The notes below the pieces were generated by a model that was not told the DNA's origin, ran no database searches, and was given only the letters and a program-made list of their open reading frames with translations. A stretch of 64,000 nucleotides of DNA, taken from positions 806,001 to 870,000 of the forward strand of contig NAKE01000001.1 of assembly GCA_008680965.1 (NCBI GenBank), written 5' to 3'. This stretch comes from Collinsella aerofaciens (GTDB taxonomy: Bacteria; Actinomycetota; Coriobacteriia; Coriobacteriales; Coriobacteriaceae). This document shows positions 25,873-35,073 of the stretch, piece after piece (position 1 is the first letter of the stretch; the number at the start of each line of letters is the position of its first letter). The position numbers and the translations under genes were made by a program.

Positions 25873-25900
25873 GGGACCGCTTCTTGCGGTCCCTTTTTTT
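25873..25900 (+). terminator. Intrinsic terminator after tRNA-Pro
   Basis: GGGACCGC / GCGGTCCC stem, five-base loop, then seven Ts. Confidence 0.93.
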
Positions 25901-25908
25901 AGCTATTG

Positions 25909-25937
25909 TTGTGATACCGCGATACCCGCGGTATACT
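25909..25937 (+). promoter_or_regulatory. Promoter for tatA with overlapping dyad
   Basis: TTGTGA (25909-25914), 17-base spacer, TATACT (25932-25937). The spacer carries ACCGCG-ATACC-CGCGGT, an inverted repeat that could be an operator. Confidence 0.65.
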
Positions 25938-25973
25938 CATTCGAGCTTGTCTCGCTGTATTGTGGAGGTCTAC

Positions 25974-26249
25974 ATGTTTGGACTGAGGGCTCCTGAGCTC
26001 ATCATTATTCTCGTCGTTGTCCTGATTATCTTCGGGCCCAAGAACCTGCCGAAGCTCGGCAAGTCCCTCGGCTCTACCGTCAAGAATATCCGCGAGGGTA
26101 TGGAGGGCGACGATAAGGCCGAGACCAAGCAGGCCGAGGAGGTCGTGGTCGAGCAGTCCGAGGAGGACAAGGAGATCGCAGAGCTCGAGGCCAAGCTCGC
26201 TGCCGCCAAGAAGAAGCAGGCAGAGGACAGCGACGCGGACGCAGAGTAG
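25974..26249 (+). CDS. tatA: Sec-independent translocase subunit TatA
   Basis: 91 residues: one N-terminal membrane helix (PELIIILVVVLIIFGPKNLP), the FGP hinge, an amphipathic helix (KLGKSLGSTVKNIREGM), and a charged tail rich in Glu, Lys and Ala. This is the pore-forming TatA/E type of the twin-arginine export system. ATG 25974 follows GGAGG. No tatC is in the window. It could alternatively be called TatB, but the short length and sequence favour TatA. Confidence 0.9.
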   Translation: MFGLRAPELIIILVVVLIIFGPKNLPKLGKSLGSTVKNIREGMEGDDKAETKQAEEVVVEQSEEDKEIAELEAKLAAAKKKQAEDSDADAE

Positions 26250-26274
26250 TCCCATCCCTTTGGGGTGAGCACCT

Positions 26275-26307
26275 GACCGGCTTGCCCGCAGGCTAGCCGG
26301 TCTTTTT
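26275..26307 (+). terminator. Intrinsic terminator after tatA
   Basis: GACCGGC / GCCGGTC stem followed by five Ts; internal GCCCGCAGGC adds pairing. Confidence 0.85.
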
Positions 26308-26355
26308 CGTTTTGTTGACAGTTGATCGTTACATCATAGTTGGGGAGATATCCGT

Positions 26356-26826
26356 ATGGACGCAAGCCAGATCGTACTGACCGCTGAGGGCCGCCAGAAG
26401 CTCGTCGAGGAGCTCGCTTGGCGTGAGGGCGATTACGCCAAGGAGATCGTCGAGGACATCAAGGAAGCCCGCGCGTTCGGCGACCTTTCGGAGAACTCCG
26501 AGTACGATGCCGCCAAGGACAAGCAGGCCCAGAATGCTGCTCGCATTGCCGAGATTCAGGCCATCCTCGCCAACGCTCAGGTTGCTGCCACCACGGGCGA
26601 TCTGACCGTCTCCATCGGTTCCACCGTTTCTCTGATCGATCCCAACGGTGAGGTCATGGAAGTCACGCTCGTCGGTACCACCGAGACCAACTCGCTCGAG
26701 CACAAGATCTCTAACGAGTCTCCGGTCGGTCACGCCATCATCGGTCACGGCGAGGGCGACTCCGTTGAGGTCGTTACGCCTTCTGGCAAGACCCGCGTCT
26801 ACACCATCGCCAAGATCGCACGCTAG
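26356..26826 (+). CDS. greA: Transcription elongation factor GreA
   Basis: 156 residues. The N-terminal coiled coil carries the acidic tip RAFGDLSENSEYDAAK, which stimulates RNA cleavage in backtracked polymerase; the C-terminal FKBP-like domain is present (ISNESPVGHAIIGHGEGDSVEVVTPSG). A TTGACA lies at about 26315 but its -10 is not clear. Followed by a terminator, then lysS. Confidence 0.96.
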   Translation: MDASQIVLTAEGRQKLVEELAWREGDYAKEIVEDIKEARAFGDLSENSEYDAAKDKQAQNAARIAEIQAILANAQVAATTGDLTVSIGSTVSLIDPNGEVMEVTLVGTTETNSLEHKISNESPVGHAIIGHGEGDSVEVVTPSGKTRVYTIAKIAR

Positions 26827-26854
26827 ACCACGGTCCCGCGTAAAGGTATGTTTT

Positions 26855-26887
26855 CGCTCCCTGGGACCGAATCCTGGGGAGCGTTTT
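26855..26887 (+). terminator. Intrinsic terminator between greA and lysS
   Basis: CGCTCCC / GGGAGCG stem, then TTTT. It lies just before the lysS ribosome site (GAGGAG), so it may also limit lysS transcription. Confidence 0.75.
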
Positions 26888-26905
26888 AGTTTGAGGAGCT
26901 AACTT

Positions 26906-28870
26906 ATGGCAGAGAACCAGAACGTCGCCGATCAGGCCTCGACGCTCAACGACGAGCGCGCCACGCGTCTGGCAAAGCGCGCCGCCCTGTTCGAGGCGGG
27001 CCAGAACCCCTATCCCGAGCACTCCGAGATCGAGGACTATGTCGTCGACATTGAGGCCAAATATGCCGATCTTGCCGATGGCGAGGATACTGAGGACGTC
27101 GTGAAGATCGGCGGCCGCGTGGTCGCCAAGCGTGGCCAGGGCAAGATCATGTTTATCGTCGTGCGCGACGCTACCGCCGAGATTCAGCTATTCTGCCGCA
27201 TCAACGACATGGACGAGGCAGCTTGGAATACGCTCAAGGCTCTCGACCTTGGTGACATCCTGGGCGTGACCGGCGTGGTCGTGCGCACCAAGCGCGGCCA
27301 GCTCTCCGTCGCCCCCAAGAGCGCGACCCTGCTCTCCAAGGCCGTTCGTCCGTTGCCCGAGAAGTTCCACGGTCTTTCCGATAAGGAGACCCGTTATCGT
27401 CAACGCTATGTCGACCTGATTGCCAACGACGATGTTCGCGAGACCTTCCGCAAGCGCTCGCAGATTCTCTCCACCTTCCGCCGCTTCATGGAATCTGACG
27501 GCTACATGGAGGTCGAGACCCCCATCCTGCAGACCATTCAGGGCGGCGCTACGGCCAAGCCGTTCATTACGCACTTCAACGCGCTCGATCAGGAGTGCTA
27601 CCTGCGCATTGCTACCGAGCTGCACCTCAAGCGCTGCATCGTCGGTGGCTTTGAGCGCGTCTTCGAGATCGGCCGCATCTTCCGCAACGAGGGTATGGAC
27701 CTCACCCACAACCCCGAGTTCACCACGATGGAGGCCTATCGTGCCTTCTCCGACCTCGAGGGCATGAAGGCACTCGCCCAGGGCGTCATCAAGGCTGCCA
27801 ACAAGGCTATCGGCAATCCCGAGGTCATCGAGTATCAGGGCCAGACCATCGATCTGTCCGGTGAGTGGGCAAGCCGTCCCATGACCGACATCGTCTCGGA
27901 CGTGCTCGGCAAGCAGGTCACCATCGACACGCCGGTCGAGGAGCTTGCCGCCGCCGCACGCGAGAAGGGCCTGGAGATTAAGCCCGAGTGGACTGCTGGC
28001 AAGATCATCGCCGAGATTTACGATGGGCTGGGCGAGGACACCATCGTCAACCCGACCTTCGTATGCGATTACCCCATCGAGGTCAGCCCGCTTGCCAAGC
28101 GTTTTGAGGACGATCCGCGCCTGACGCACCGCTTTGAGCTGGTCATCGCCGGCCACGAGTACGCCAACGCATTCTCCGAGCTCAATGACCCGGTCGACCA
28201 GGCCGAGCGCTTTGCTGCCCAGATGGCCGAGAAGGCCGGCGGCGACGACGAGGCTATGGAGTACGACGAGGACTACGTGCGCGCCCTCGAGTACGGTATG
28301 CCTCCCGCGGGCGGCATCGGCATCGGCATCGACCGCGTGGTCATGCTGCTCACCAACCAGGCTTCCATTCGCGACGTCCTGCTGTTCCCGCACATGAAGC
28401 CCGAGAAGGGTTTCCAGTCCGGTGCCGCCGCTGCCAAGGCTGCCGAGGCCGGCAACGCCACAAGCCCGTTCGTCAAGCCGCTCAAGCCCACGCTCGATTA
28501 CTCCAAGATCGCCGTTGAGCCGCTGTTCGAGGAGTTCGTCGACTTTGATACCTTCTCCAAGAGCGATTTCCGCGCTGTGAAGGTCAAGGCATGCGAGGCC
28601 GTCAAGAAGTCCAAGAAGCTGCTGAACTTTACGCTCGACGACGGCACCGGCACCGACCGCACCATCCTCTCCGGCATCCATGGCTACTATGAGCCCGAGG
28701 ACCTGGTCGGCAAGACCTTGCTCGCCATCACCAATCTGCCCCCGCGCAAGATGATGGGTATTCCCAGCTGCGGTATGCTGATCAGCGCCATCCACGAGGA
28801 GGAGGGCGAGGAGCGCCTCAACCTGATCCAGCTCGACGCTTCCATCCCCGCCGGCGCAAAGATGTACTAA
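26906..28870 (+). CDS. lysS: Lysyl-tRNA synthetase (class II) with C-terminal tRNA-binding domain
   Basis: 654 residues, against about 500 for ordinary class II LysRS. Residues ~60-150 form the OB anticodon-binding domain. The catalytic core has motif 2 ERVFEIGRIFRNEGMDLTHNPEFTTMEAY and motif 3 GGIGIGIDRVVMLLTN. After a linker near residue 520, ~110 residues (DFDTFSKSDFRAVKVKACEA, LLNFTLDDGTGTDRTILSGI, GKTLLAITNLPPRKMMGIPS) form a Trbp111/EMAP-type tRNA-binding domain like that at the end of MetRS. The fusion reads through in frame without a break. Confidence 0.95.
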   Translation: MAENQNVADQASTLNDERATRLAKRAALFEAGQNPYPEHSEIEDYVVDIEAKYADLADGEDTEDVVKIGGRVVAKRGQGKIMFIVVRDATAEIQLFCRINDMDEAAWNTLKALDLGDILGVTGVVVRTKRGQLSVAPKSATLLSKAVRPLPEKFHGLSDKETRYRQRYVDLIANDDVRETFRKRSQILSTFRRFMESDGYMEVETPILQTIQGGATAKPFITHFNALDQECYLRIATELHLKRCIVGGFERVFEIGRIFRNEGMDLTHNPEFTTMEAYRAFSDLEGMKALAQGVIKAANKAIGNPEVIEYQGQTIDLSGEWASRPMTDIVSDVLGKQVTIDTPVEELAAAAREKGLEIKPEWTAGKIIAEIYDGLGEDTIVNPTFVCDYPIEVSPLAKRFEDDPRLTHRFELVIAGHEYANAFSELNDPVDQAERFAAQMAEKAGGDDEAMEYDEDYVRALEYGMPPAGGIGIGIDRVVMLLTNQASIRDVLLFPHMKPEKGFQSGAAAAKAAEAGNATSPFVKPLKPTLDYSKIAVEPLFEEFVDFDTFSKSDFRAVKVKACEAVKKSKKLLNFTLDDGTGTDRTILSGIHGYYEPEDLVGKTLLAITNLPPRKMMGIPSCGMLISAIHEEEGEERLNLIQLDASIPAGAKMY

Positions 28871-28913
28871 TTGGTTCCGCCGTTCTACCGAACGGCGGAC
28901 CAGCCGACGCTGC

Positions 28914-29013
28914 GCGACGTCCAGGGCGACAATTTGTCATTCAAAAGGCAAGGCATGACCAGAAGGTCTATGCCTTGCCTTTTTCATGCCAACTTGTTCG
29001 CCCTGGACGTCGC
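28914..29013. repeat. Palindromic element P3 (100 bp)
   Basis: Outer arms GCGACGTCCAGGGCGACAA and TTGTTCGCCCTGGACGTCGC, then an internal loop (ATTCA / TTTCAT), then a long inner hairpin ending GGCATGACC-AGA-AGGTCTATGCC with a single bulged T. Same layout as P1 and P2 at 43.8-44.0 kb. A small hairpin CCGCCGTT / AACGGCGG (28877-28898) lies between lysS and P3. Confidence 0.85.
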
Positions 29014-29050
29014 TCGCTGTCCGTCCTCTACCTGCGGCGTTGCCATGGTT

Positions 29051-29107
29051 GGCACTTAGGGACGTTCCTCTTGTGCCGGCACTTGGGGACAGTCCTTGTA
29101 AGGCACC
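29051..29107. repeat. Two adjacent GGCAC...GTGCC hairpins with GGGAC cores
   Basis: GGCACTTAGGGACGTTCCTC with GTGCC (29051-29077), then GGCACTTGGGGACAGTCC with GGCACC (29079-29107). Members of the GGGACAG hairpin group; function unknown. 29108-29305 holds no gene. Confidence 0.6.
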
Positions 29108-29305
29108 TTGCTCACTCTGGCGGGCTTTCGCTGTCGTTGCCAAGGCATCGGCGTTGCCTTGGCCGTCAATAGTCATTGGGGGCATTCTTAAACGACTACT
29201 CAACGGCTATTGCGCACATGGCTCGCATGACAGTCGTCTCTTTTATGTTTCCTTTAGCCGTTGCTGCTTAGGATGGGGGTTAGTCGGTAGGAAGGGAGTG
29301 TCTAT

Positions 29306-30874
29306 ATGGACGACGCGAGCGAGCGTGCAATCGAAGAGGACATGCTCGATCAGTTCAATTACTTTGATGATGAGGACGAGGAGCTGATCGACCGTCGCGA
29401 GCCAGCGCCGCTTGATTCCTTTGATCTGGTCGATGAAGAGGCTGATGAGGTTGAGGACGAATCGGCGGAGCCCCCACAGCCTTTGCGTCCCGACCCGCTG
29501 CTTTCGAGAATCCCCCTGCACCACGGCGTCCGTGCCGGCGCACTCCATATGAAAACTGACTGGCACCAGATCGTGACGGCAGGCGATGAACTTGCCGTCG
29601 ATGCGCCGCTCACCGATAAGTCATCCATTATCTGCCGCACCGGCATGCTCATGCTGGCAAGCGGAACAGGTGCCTGGCGCGTGCGCGATACCATGAATCG
29701 TGTTGCTGCCGTACTCGGCGTCACGATTCACGTCGACCTGAGTCTTCTGTCGTTTGAGTGCACCTGCATCGAAGATGGCCACTGCTTTAACGAGGTCGTC
29801 AGCCTACCCACAACGGGGGTCAATACTCATCGCATTTGGATGATGGAGAGCTTCCTAAAGGAAATCGAGATTTACGGACGCCGGTTTACCGTGCACGAGT
29901 ACCACGAGATGCTCAAGACCGTTGAGAGCTCAAAGCCCGATTACGCTCCCTGGCAACAGGGCCTTGCGGCAGCCAGTGCTTGTGGTGCCTTCGTCTTTTT
30001 GCTCGGCGGCGGCCCTATCGAGATGGCCTGCGCATTCGTAGGCGCTGGTGTCGGCAACTTTGCTCGCTCCCATATTCTCAAGCAGGGCCTTGGCCAGTTT
30101 AGCGCGCTGACGATCGGCGTTGCGCTCGCTTGCGTTTCGTATCTGCTGGCATTGCTCGGCCTTGGCCAGGTCGTACCGGGGGCAATGTCGCACCAAGAAG
30201 GCTATATCGGCGCCATGCTCTTTGTGATTCCCGGTTTTCCCCTCATTACGGCAGGCCTCGACATCGCTAAGCTCGACATGCGAAGCGGCATCGAGCGTCT
30301 TTCGTATGCTGTGTCAATTATCGTGATGGCGACCCTCGTAGGTTGGATGGTTGCCGAGTGTGTGGGACTGGCGCCGGATGACTTTGCCCCGCTTGGTCTC
30401 TCACCGTTGGCTCTTACGCTCTTGCGCATGCTGATGAGCTTTATCGGCGTATTTGGCTTCTCGGTTATGTTCAACAGTCCGGTAAAGATGGCGGCGGCGG
30501 CAGGGCTCATCGGCGCCGTGTCTAATACCTTGCGCCTTACGCTCGTCGATGCGCCGACGCTGCTTCCCTTCTTGGGCCTGAGCGCGGGCATGCCTCCCGA
30601 GGCAGCAGCGTTTATCGGCGCGCTGGTATCGGGACTGCTCGCGAGCTTAGCCGAAATCAAGCTCACCTACCCACGCATCGCCCTCACGGTGCCATCGATT
30701 GTCATTATGGTGCCGGGCTTGTATCTGTATCGCTCGATGTATTACATGTGCACCTTCGACACGGTCAATATGCTCGGCTGGTTTGTGCGTGCAGTGCTCA
30801 TCGTGGCGTTTTTGCCCGTTGGTCTGGGTGTGGCGCGTACGCTCACCGACCCTCGCTGGCGCCACACCAGCTAA
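29306..30874 (+). CDS. Threonine/serine exporter family membrane protein (ThrE-like)
   Basis: 522 residues. An acidic N-terminus (~60 residues, rich in Asp and Glu) precedes the cytoplasmic ThrE domain (ICRTGMLMLASGTGAWRVRDTMNRVAAVLGV), then about ten membrane helices covering the ThrE and ThrE_2 parts (VIPGFPLITAGLDIAKLDM; PSIVIMVPGLYLYRSMYYM). Both halves, split in two proteins in some bacteria, are fused here as in Corynebacterium ThrE. Likely exports Thr/Ser or small peptides; substrate not proven. Start ATG 29306 follows GGAAGGGAG. Confidence 0.88.
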   Translation: MDDASERAIEEDMLDQFNYFDDEDEELIDRREPAPLDSFDLVDEEADEVEDESAEPPQPLRPDPLLSRIPLHHGVRAGALHMKTDWHQIVTAGDELAVDAPLTDKSSIICRTGMLMLASGTGAWRVRDTMNRVAAVLGVTIHVDLSLLSFECTCIEDGHCFNEVVSLPTTGVNTHRIWMMESFLKEIEIYGRRFTVHEYHEMLKTVESSKPDYAPWQQGLAAASACGAFVFLLGGGPIEMACAFVGAGVGNFARSHILKQGLGQFSALTIGVALACVSYLLALLGLGQVVPGAMSHQEGYIGAMLFVIPGFPLITAGLDIAKLDMRSGIERLSYAVSIIVMATLVGWMVAECVGLAPDDFAPLGLSPLALTLLRMLMSFIGVFGFSVMFNSPVKMAAAAGLIGAVSNTLRLTLVDAPTLLPFLGLSAGMPPEAAAFIGALVSGLLASLAEIKLTYPRIALTVPSIVIMVPGLYLYRSMYYMCTFDTVNMLGWFVRAVLIVAFLPVGLGVARTLTDPRWRHTS

Positions 30875-30912
30875 TTGGTGCAAGGGGAACAGGTTGCTTT
30901 GCCCAAATGAGA

Positions 30913-30973
30913 TGCGGTGAAATAGGGACTGAATTGCTGTTTAAAGGGTCAAAACAGTCCGTATTCCACCGCA
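30913..30973. repeat. 60-bp imperfect palindrome with GGGACTG core
   Basis: TGCGGTGAAATAGGGACTG (30913-30931) against CAGTCCGTATTCCACCGCA (30955-30973). Belongs with the GGGACAG-type hairpins. It lies just after the ThrE-like gene and may end its transcript. Confidence 0.65.
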
Positions 30974-31094
30974 ACTTATGGGGTCGGGGATTATTGGTGC
31001 CCTGCATCTTCATAAACTCAACGCTTACGAAGCGCGTGCCGTTCGTGTTAGGGTAGTTCCACCACATAAGTAGTCGCAGACGCACGTATCACGG

Positions 31095-31141
31095 GCGGGC
31101 GAGATGAAGTCCCAACAGCTCCATCTCGCCCGCTCGTTTTT
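31095..31141 (+). terminator. Hairpin with T tail before the DUF2798 gene
   Basis: 12-bp stem GCGGGCGAGATG / CATCTCGCCCGC (31095-31106, 31122-31133), then TCGTTTTT. It ends 45 bases before the next gene, so it could be a leader attenuator as well as a terminator. 30974-31094 shows no gene. Confidence 0.75.
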
Positions 31142-31185
31142 GTTGCGTGGTGCCGCGGCGTAACACAGAAAGGACCATGCCCTTT

Positions 31186-31779
31186 ATGCCTATCAACAAA
31201 CGAGAGAGCCTGCTGTTCACCTTTATCATGTGCTTTTGCATGGTGCTCTGGATGAGCATCTACAACGTTGCCCTGCAGCATGGGGCCATCAACGGCGAGG
31301 TTGTTGCCGCCGCGTGGCTCGGCTTCCCCGTTGCCTACGTTTTTGCTATGTGCTGCGACTGGTTTGTTGCCAGCCCCCTTGCCAAGGGTTTCGCTTTTAA
31401 ATTCCTGGTCACGCCGGGTAAGAGCTCACCGCTTGCCATGACGCTTGCCGTCAGCTCCTGCATGGTCGTTCCCATGGTCATCATCATGTCGCTCTACGGC
31501 GCGTGCGAAGGCCTGTTCCATTTGCCCGGCGGCCCGCTTGCCAATTTGCAGGCCCTGCCGATGATGTGGCTCGTCAACATTCCGCGCAACTTTATCATGG
31601 CCCTGCCCTGGAACCTGCTGGTGGCTGGTCCGGTTGCTCGCTTTGTCTTCCGTCGCGCCTTCCCCATGGGTACGGTCTTTGCCGAGCCACACATGGAGCT
31701 CGTGCACATGCCGGGTGCTCCCGCTGCCGATGCCTTCAATGACGTTGCCGAGAGCATGGAAGCCGAGCCTGCCTGCTAG
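31186..31779 (+). CDS. DUF2798 family membrane protein
   Basis: 197 residues, about four membrane helices in two similar halves (LLFTFIMCFCMVLWMSIYNVAL ... LAMTLAVSSCMVVPMVIIMSL), the DUF2798 pattern. Function unknown. ATG 31186 matches the family N-terminus (MPINKRESLLFT); ATG 31177 is in frame and possible, but only two bases follow the AAAGGA ribosome site there. It stands alone between hairpins. Confidence 0.82.
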   Translation: MPINKRESLLFTFIMCFCMVLWMSIYNVALQHGAINGEVVAAAWLGFPVAYVFAMCCDWFVASPLAKGFAFKFLVTPGKSSPLAMTLAVSSCMVVPMVIIMSLYGACEGLFHLPGGPLANLQALPMMWLVNIPRNFIMALPWNLLVAGPVARFVFRRAFPMGTVFAEPHMELVHMPGAPAADAFNDVAESMEAEPAC

Positions 31780-31907
31780 GCAACAGCCTCTAACCTAGAG
31801 CGTCCGCCGCACCCGGCGATTCCTTTTTTGTAGACGTTGTCGTATAGCTGCATGCGGAAAAGGCTCCAACGGTTAACATATACTCCATATGGGTAAAGAG
31901 ACCAAAG

Positions 31908-31929
31908 CGCCGCCACGGGTGGCGCTTTG
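31908..31929. terminator. Short hairpin upstream of clpC
   Basis: AAGCGCC / GGCGCTT arms around GCCACGGGT; lies about 40 bases before clpC. Either ends the previous transcript or is part of the clpC leader. Confidence 0.45.
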
Positions 31930-31964
31930 CGTTTGAAAAACTAGCTCGTCTAAGAGGAACTAGC

Positions 31965-34607
31965 ATGTTAGACCGTTTTACCGATCGCGCGCGCAAGGTC
32001 ATGTCCATGGCCAAGCAAGAGGCGCTCGATCTTCATTCAAATAAGGTGGGTACCGAGCATCTGCTGCTCGCGCTCGCCAAGGAGGACGAGGGCATTGCCG
32101 CCGAGGCGCTGCGCTCGCTCGATATCGCCTACGACGACATCATGGACACACTCAAAGAGGTCCAGACTACCGTTCCCGAGCCCAGCGAGGAGACCGAGGC
32201 CGCTAAGCTCGCCTTTACGCCGCTCGTCATCAGCGTGATGGAGCGCTCTTTCCGCGTGGCACGCGAGAACAACCAGACCTATGTGTCGACCGAGCACCTG
32301 CTCATCGGTATCGTCGAAGAGGGCAACGGCATGGCCATGGACATCCTCATGCGCCTGGGTGTGTCGTCCGCTTCCATAAAAAAAGCCATCGAGAAGCTTA
32401 CCGCCAAGGATCAGGACAAGAAGCGTCCGCTCGCCGGCGCCGGTGCCGGGCGTCCCGGTGCGGGCCTGCCGTTCTTTAGCGGTTCGGACGCCTCGCAGCA
32501 AAAGGGGGGCGGCACCGATACACTCAAGCAGTTCGCCACCAACCTTACGCAGAAAGCACGCGATGGCGAGCTCGACCCCGTGATCGGTCGCGAAAAGGAA
32601 GTCCAGCGCATGATGGAGATCCTTTCGCGCCGCACCAAGAACAACCCGCTTATCTTGGGTGACCCCGGTGTGGGCAAGACGGCCATCGTCGAGGGCCTGG
32701 CGCAGCAGATCGCTGCCGGCAACGTGCCTGAGAACCTTATGAACCAGAACATCTGGACGCTCGACCTGCCGGGTCTTGTCGCGGGCGCCAAGTATCGCGG
32801 CGAGTTTGAGGAGCGCCTCAAGAACGTGATACAGGAGGCAACCGAGGCCGACGACGTCATCCTGTTTATCGACGAGATGCACACCATCATCGGTGCCGGT
32901 TCTGCCGAGGGTTCCATCGATGCAAGCTCCATGCTCAAGCCCGTGCTCGCGCGCGGCGCCTTCCAGATCATCGGTGCCACGACGGCAGAGGAGTTCCGCA
33001 AGTACCTCACCAAGGATCCGGCCTTTGAGCGTCGCTTCCAGACCATCGATGTCGAGGAGCCGAGCGTCGAGGACACGGTCAAGATCCTGACCGCGCTCAA
33101 GCCGCGCTACGAGGAGCACCACCATGTGCGTTACACACAGGGTGCTATCGAGGCCGCCGCGAACCTCTCCAACCGCTACATTCAGGACCGCTTCCTGCCC
33201 GATAAGGCCATCGACCTCATCGACGAGGCCGGTGCCCGCGCCCGCATCGCCGCCAATCGCGCGCCCGAGCCGGTTCGCGAGGCCGAGCATCGCGTCGAGG
33301 AGCTCAAGGCTGCCGCACAGGAGGCCACCGAGAGCGACGACATGAACAAGGCTGCCGAGATCACTGAGCAGCAGAAGGCTGCCGAGATTGAGCTTGCCGA
33401 GGCCAAGGCTGCCTGGACGGCCGAGCTCGACGCGAGCCCGCTCACTATTGACGTGAGCCAGATTGCCGACATCGTGTCCGTGACCTCGGGCGTGCCGGTG
33501 TCTTCGCTCACCGAGAGCGAGAGCCGTCGCCTGCTGCAGGCCGAAAGCGTGCTCAAGACCCGCATTATCGGCCAGGACGAGGCCGTCGAGGCCGTTGCCA
33601 AGGCCGTGCGCCGCAGTCGCTCGCCGCTCAAGGACCCGCGTCGCCCCGGCGGCAGCTTTATCTTCCTGGGCCCCACCGGCACGGGCAAGACCGAGCTCGC
33701 CAAGACGCTCGCCGAGTACCTCTTTGGCAGCAAGGACGCGCTCATCAGCTTCGACATGTCGGAGTTCGGCAGCGAGTTCGAGGTCTCCAAGCTTATCGGT
33801 AGCCCCCCGGGCTACGTTGGCCATGACGAGGGCGGTCAGCTCACCAAGGCCGTTCGTCGTCACCCGTACTCGGTCGTGCTGTTCGACGAGATCGAGAAGG
33901 CGCACCCCGATATCTTCAACATTCTGCTGCAGGTGCTGGAGGAGGGCCGCCTGACCGATAGCCAGGGCAAGACGGTCGACTTCCGTAATACCGTGATCAT
34001 CATGACGTCCAACGTGGGCGCCCGCGAGATTGCGCAGGATGCGAGCGTTGGCTTCGGCACCACCGGCGAGCAGGGCCTTACCTCGAGCGAGATCCGCGGC
34101 CGTGCGATGGGCGAGCTCAAACGCCTGTTCCGCCCCGAGCTGCTCAACCGTATCGATGACATCGTGGTGTTCCAGAAGCTTTCGGGTGAGAACCTGACCA
34201 AGATCGCTCACCTGCTGGTGGACGACCTGCGCCAGCGCCTGATTGCCAACGGCATGAACATCAAGCTCACCGATGCGGCCTACGACAAGATCGTGGCCGA
34301 GGGCACTGATCTCACCAATGGCGCGCGTCCGCTGCGCCGTGCCATCCAAAAGCTCATCGAGGACCCGCTGTCCGAGGAGCTTTTGGCTGGCGAGTGGGGC
34401 GAGGGCGATACCGTCCTGTGCGACGTGGCCGATGGCAAGTTTGTCTTTAGCCACGGCACGGGCGAGATCCCGGCACCGCGTCCGGCGGGCACGCTCGGTG
34501 GCGATACCGCCCCGGCGGCACCGCACACCGGCAACGCCGCGCCCGTGAGCGGCGGCGTGAGCTCGGGTCCCGGCGGCATGATGCAAGCTGGTTCCGGCGC
34601 GCTGTAG
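31965..34607 (+). CDS. clpC: Clp protease ATPase ClpC
   Basis: 880-residue AAA+ unfoldase that feeds ClpP and is guided by adaptors. Two N-terminal Clp_N repeats ([48 protein letters not shown]) are followed by AAA domain 1 ([29 protein letters not shown]), a short coiled-coil middle domain (~residues 420-480, too short for ClpB), and AAA domain 2 ([30 protein letters not shown]). It ends in a low-complexity Gly/Ala/Pro tail. No CtsR-type operator was recognised upstream. Confidence 0.95.
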   Translation: MLDRFTDRARKVMSMAKQEALDLHSNKVGTEHLLLALAKEDEGIAAEALRSLDIAYDDIMDTLKEVQTTVPEPSEETEAAKLAFTPLVISVMERSFRVARENNQTYVSTEHLLIGIVEEGNGMAMDILMRLGVSSASIKKAIEKLTAKDQDKKRPLAGAGAGRPGAGLPFFSGSDASQQKGGGTDTLKQFATNLTQKARDGELDPVIGREKEVQRMMEILSRRTKNNPLILGDPGVGKTAIVEGLAQQIAAGNVPENLMNQNIWTLDLPGLVAGAKYRGEFEERLKNVIQEATEADDVILFIDEMHTIIGAGSAEGSIDASSMLKPVLARGAFQIIGATTAEEFRKYLTKDPAFERRFQTIDVEEPSVEDTVKILTALKPRYEEHHHVRYTQGAIEAAANLSNRYIQDRFLPDKAIDLIDEAGARARIAANRAPEPVREAEHRVEELKAAAQEATESDDMNKAAEITEQQKAAEIELAEAKAAWTAELDASPLTIDVSQIADIVSVTSGVPVSSLTESESRRLLQAESVLKTRIIGQDEAVEAVAKAVRRSRSPLKDPRRPGGSFIFLGPTGTGKTELAKTLAEYLFGSKDALISFDMSEFGSEFEVSKLIGSPPGYVGHDEGGQLTKAVRRHPYSVVLFDEIEKAHPDIFNILLQVLEEGRLTDSQGKTVDFRNTVIIMTSNVGAREIAQDASVGFGTTGEQGLTSSEIRGRAMGELKRLFRPELLNRIDDIVVFQKLSGENLTKIAHLLVDDLRQRLIANGMNIKLTDAAYDKIVAEGTDLTNGARPLRRAIQKLIEDPLSEELLAGEWGEGDTVLCDVADGKFVFSHGTGEIPAPRPAGTLGGDTAPAAPHTGNAAPVSGGVSSGPGGMMQAGSGAL

Positions 34608-34626
34608 GGATTAACATAGCTTTGCG

Positions 34627-34658
34627 AAGGGGCACTCCTGTCGGGGCGCCCCTTATTT
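34627..34658 (+). terminator. Intrinsic terminator after clpC
   Basis: AAGGGGC / GCCCCTT stem followed by ATTTAT. Confidence 0.65.
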
Positions 34659-34670
34659 ATGAGTAAATGG

Positions 34671-34701
34671 TGCTATACTCGAAATATAAATATGTATAGC
34701 A
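34671..34701 (+). promoter_or_regulatory. Operator/promoter of the RelB-PIN pair
   Basis: Perfect inverted repeat TGCTATAC (34671-34678) and GTATAGCA (34694-34701). The left half contains the likely -10 TATACT, so an antitoxin bound here would block transcription. AGAAGGAG and ATG 34714 follow at once. Confidence 0.7.
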
Positions 34702-34713
34702 GAAGGAGCTAGC

Positions 34714-35073
34714 ATGCCTATATCGGTACTCGACTCACGGCCGGTCCAGATGAATGTGCGCATGGATCGCCAACTCAAAGAGGCTGGGGACGCCGTGCTG
34801 GCGCATATCGGCATGACGCCGTCTCAAGCGGTGCGGACACTTTGGGAATATCTGGTCGTCAACGGATGCATGCCCTCGAGATCGGGGGTCGCGGTACCGA
34901 GCTCTAACGTGCCAGCGACTGCGTCGGTGGAATCAAGGGTTACGCAGGGCAGCCACATCGTGCGCGATGCGTGCCTCAAATACGGCATCCCTGTTCCCGA
35001 CCTCTCGGGTGACTACGATGACCTCTATGAGGAAGCAATGGCGGAGCGCTATCCCGAGTGGGTGGAGCTATGA
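34714..35073 (+). CDS. RelB/DinJ-type antitoxin
   Basis: 119 residues. The N-terminal ribbon-helix-helix matches RelB/DinJ (QMNVRMDRQLKEAGDAVLAHIGMTPSQAVRTLWEYLVVNG). The C-terminal half (SRVTQGSHIVRDACLKYGI, then DYDDLYEEAMAERYPEWVEL) is the likely toxin-binding region. It represses its own promoter in related systems, and the dyad at 34671-34701 fits that. Its last codons overlap the toxin start (ATGA). Confidence 0.82.
   Translation: MPISVLDSRPVQMNVRMDRQLKEAGDAVLAHIGMTPSQAVRTLWEYLVVNGCMPSRSGVAVPSSNVPATASVESRVTQGSHIVRDACLKYGIPVPDLSGDYDDLYEEAMAERYPEWVEL

Noticed and set aside
32037..34586. 849-codon open frame antisense to clpC, and similar long antisense frames over argD, pepD, lysS and murE
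   Set aside because: Shadow frames of strongly GC-biased genes; translations are Leu/Gly/Arg-rich with no recognisable domain.
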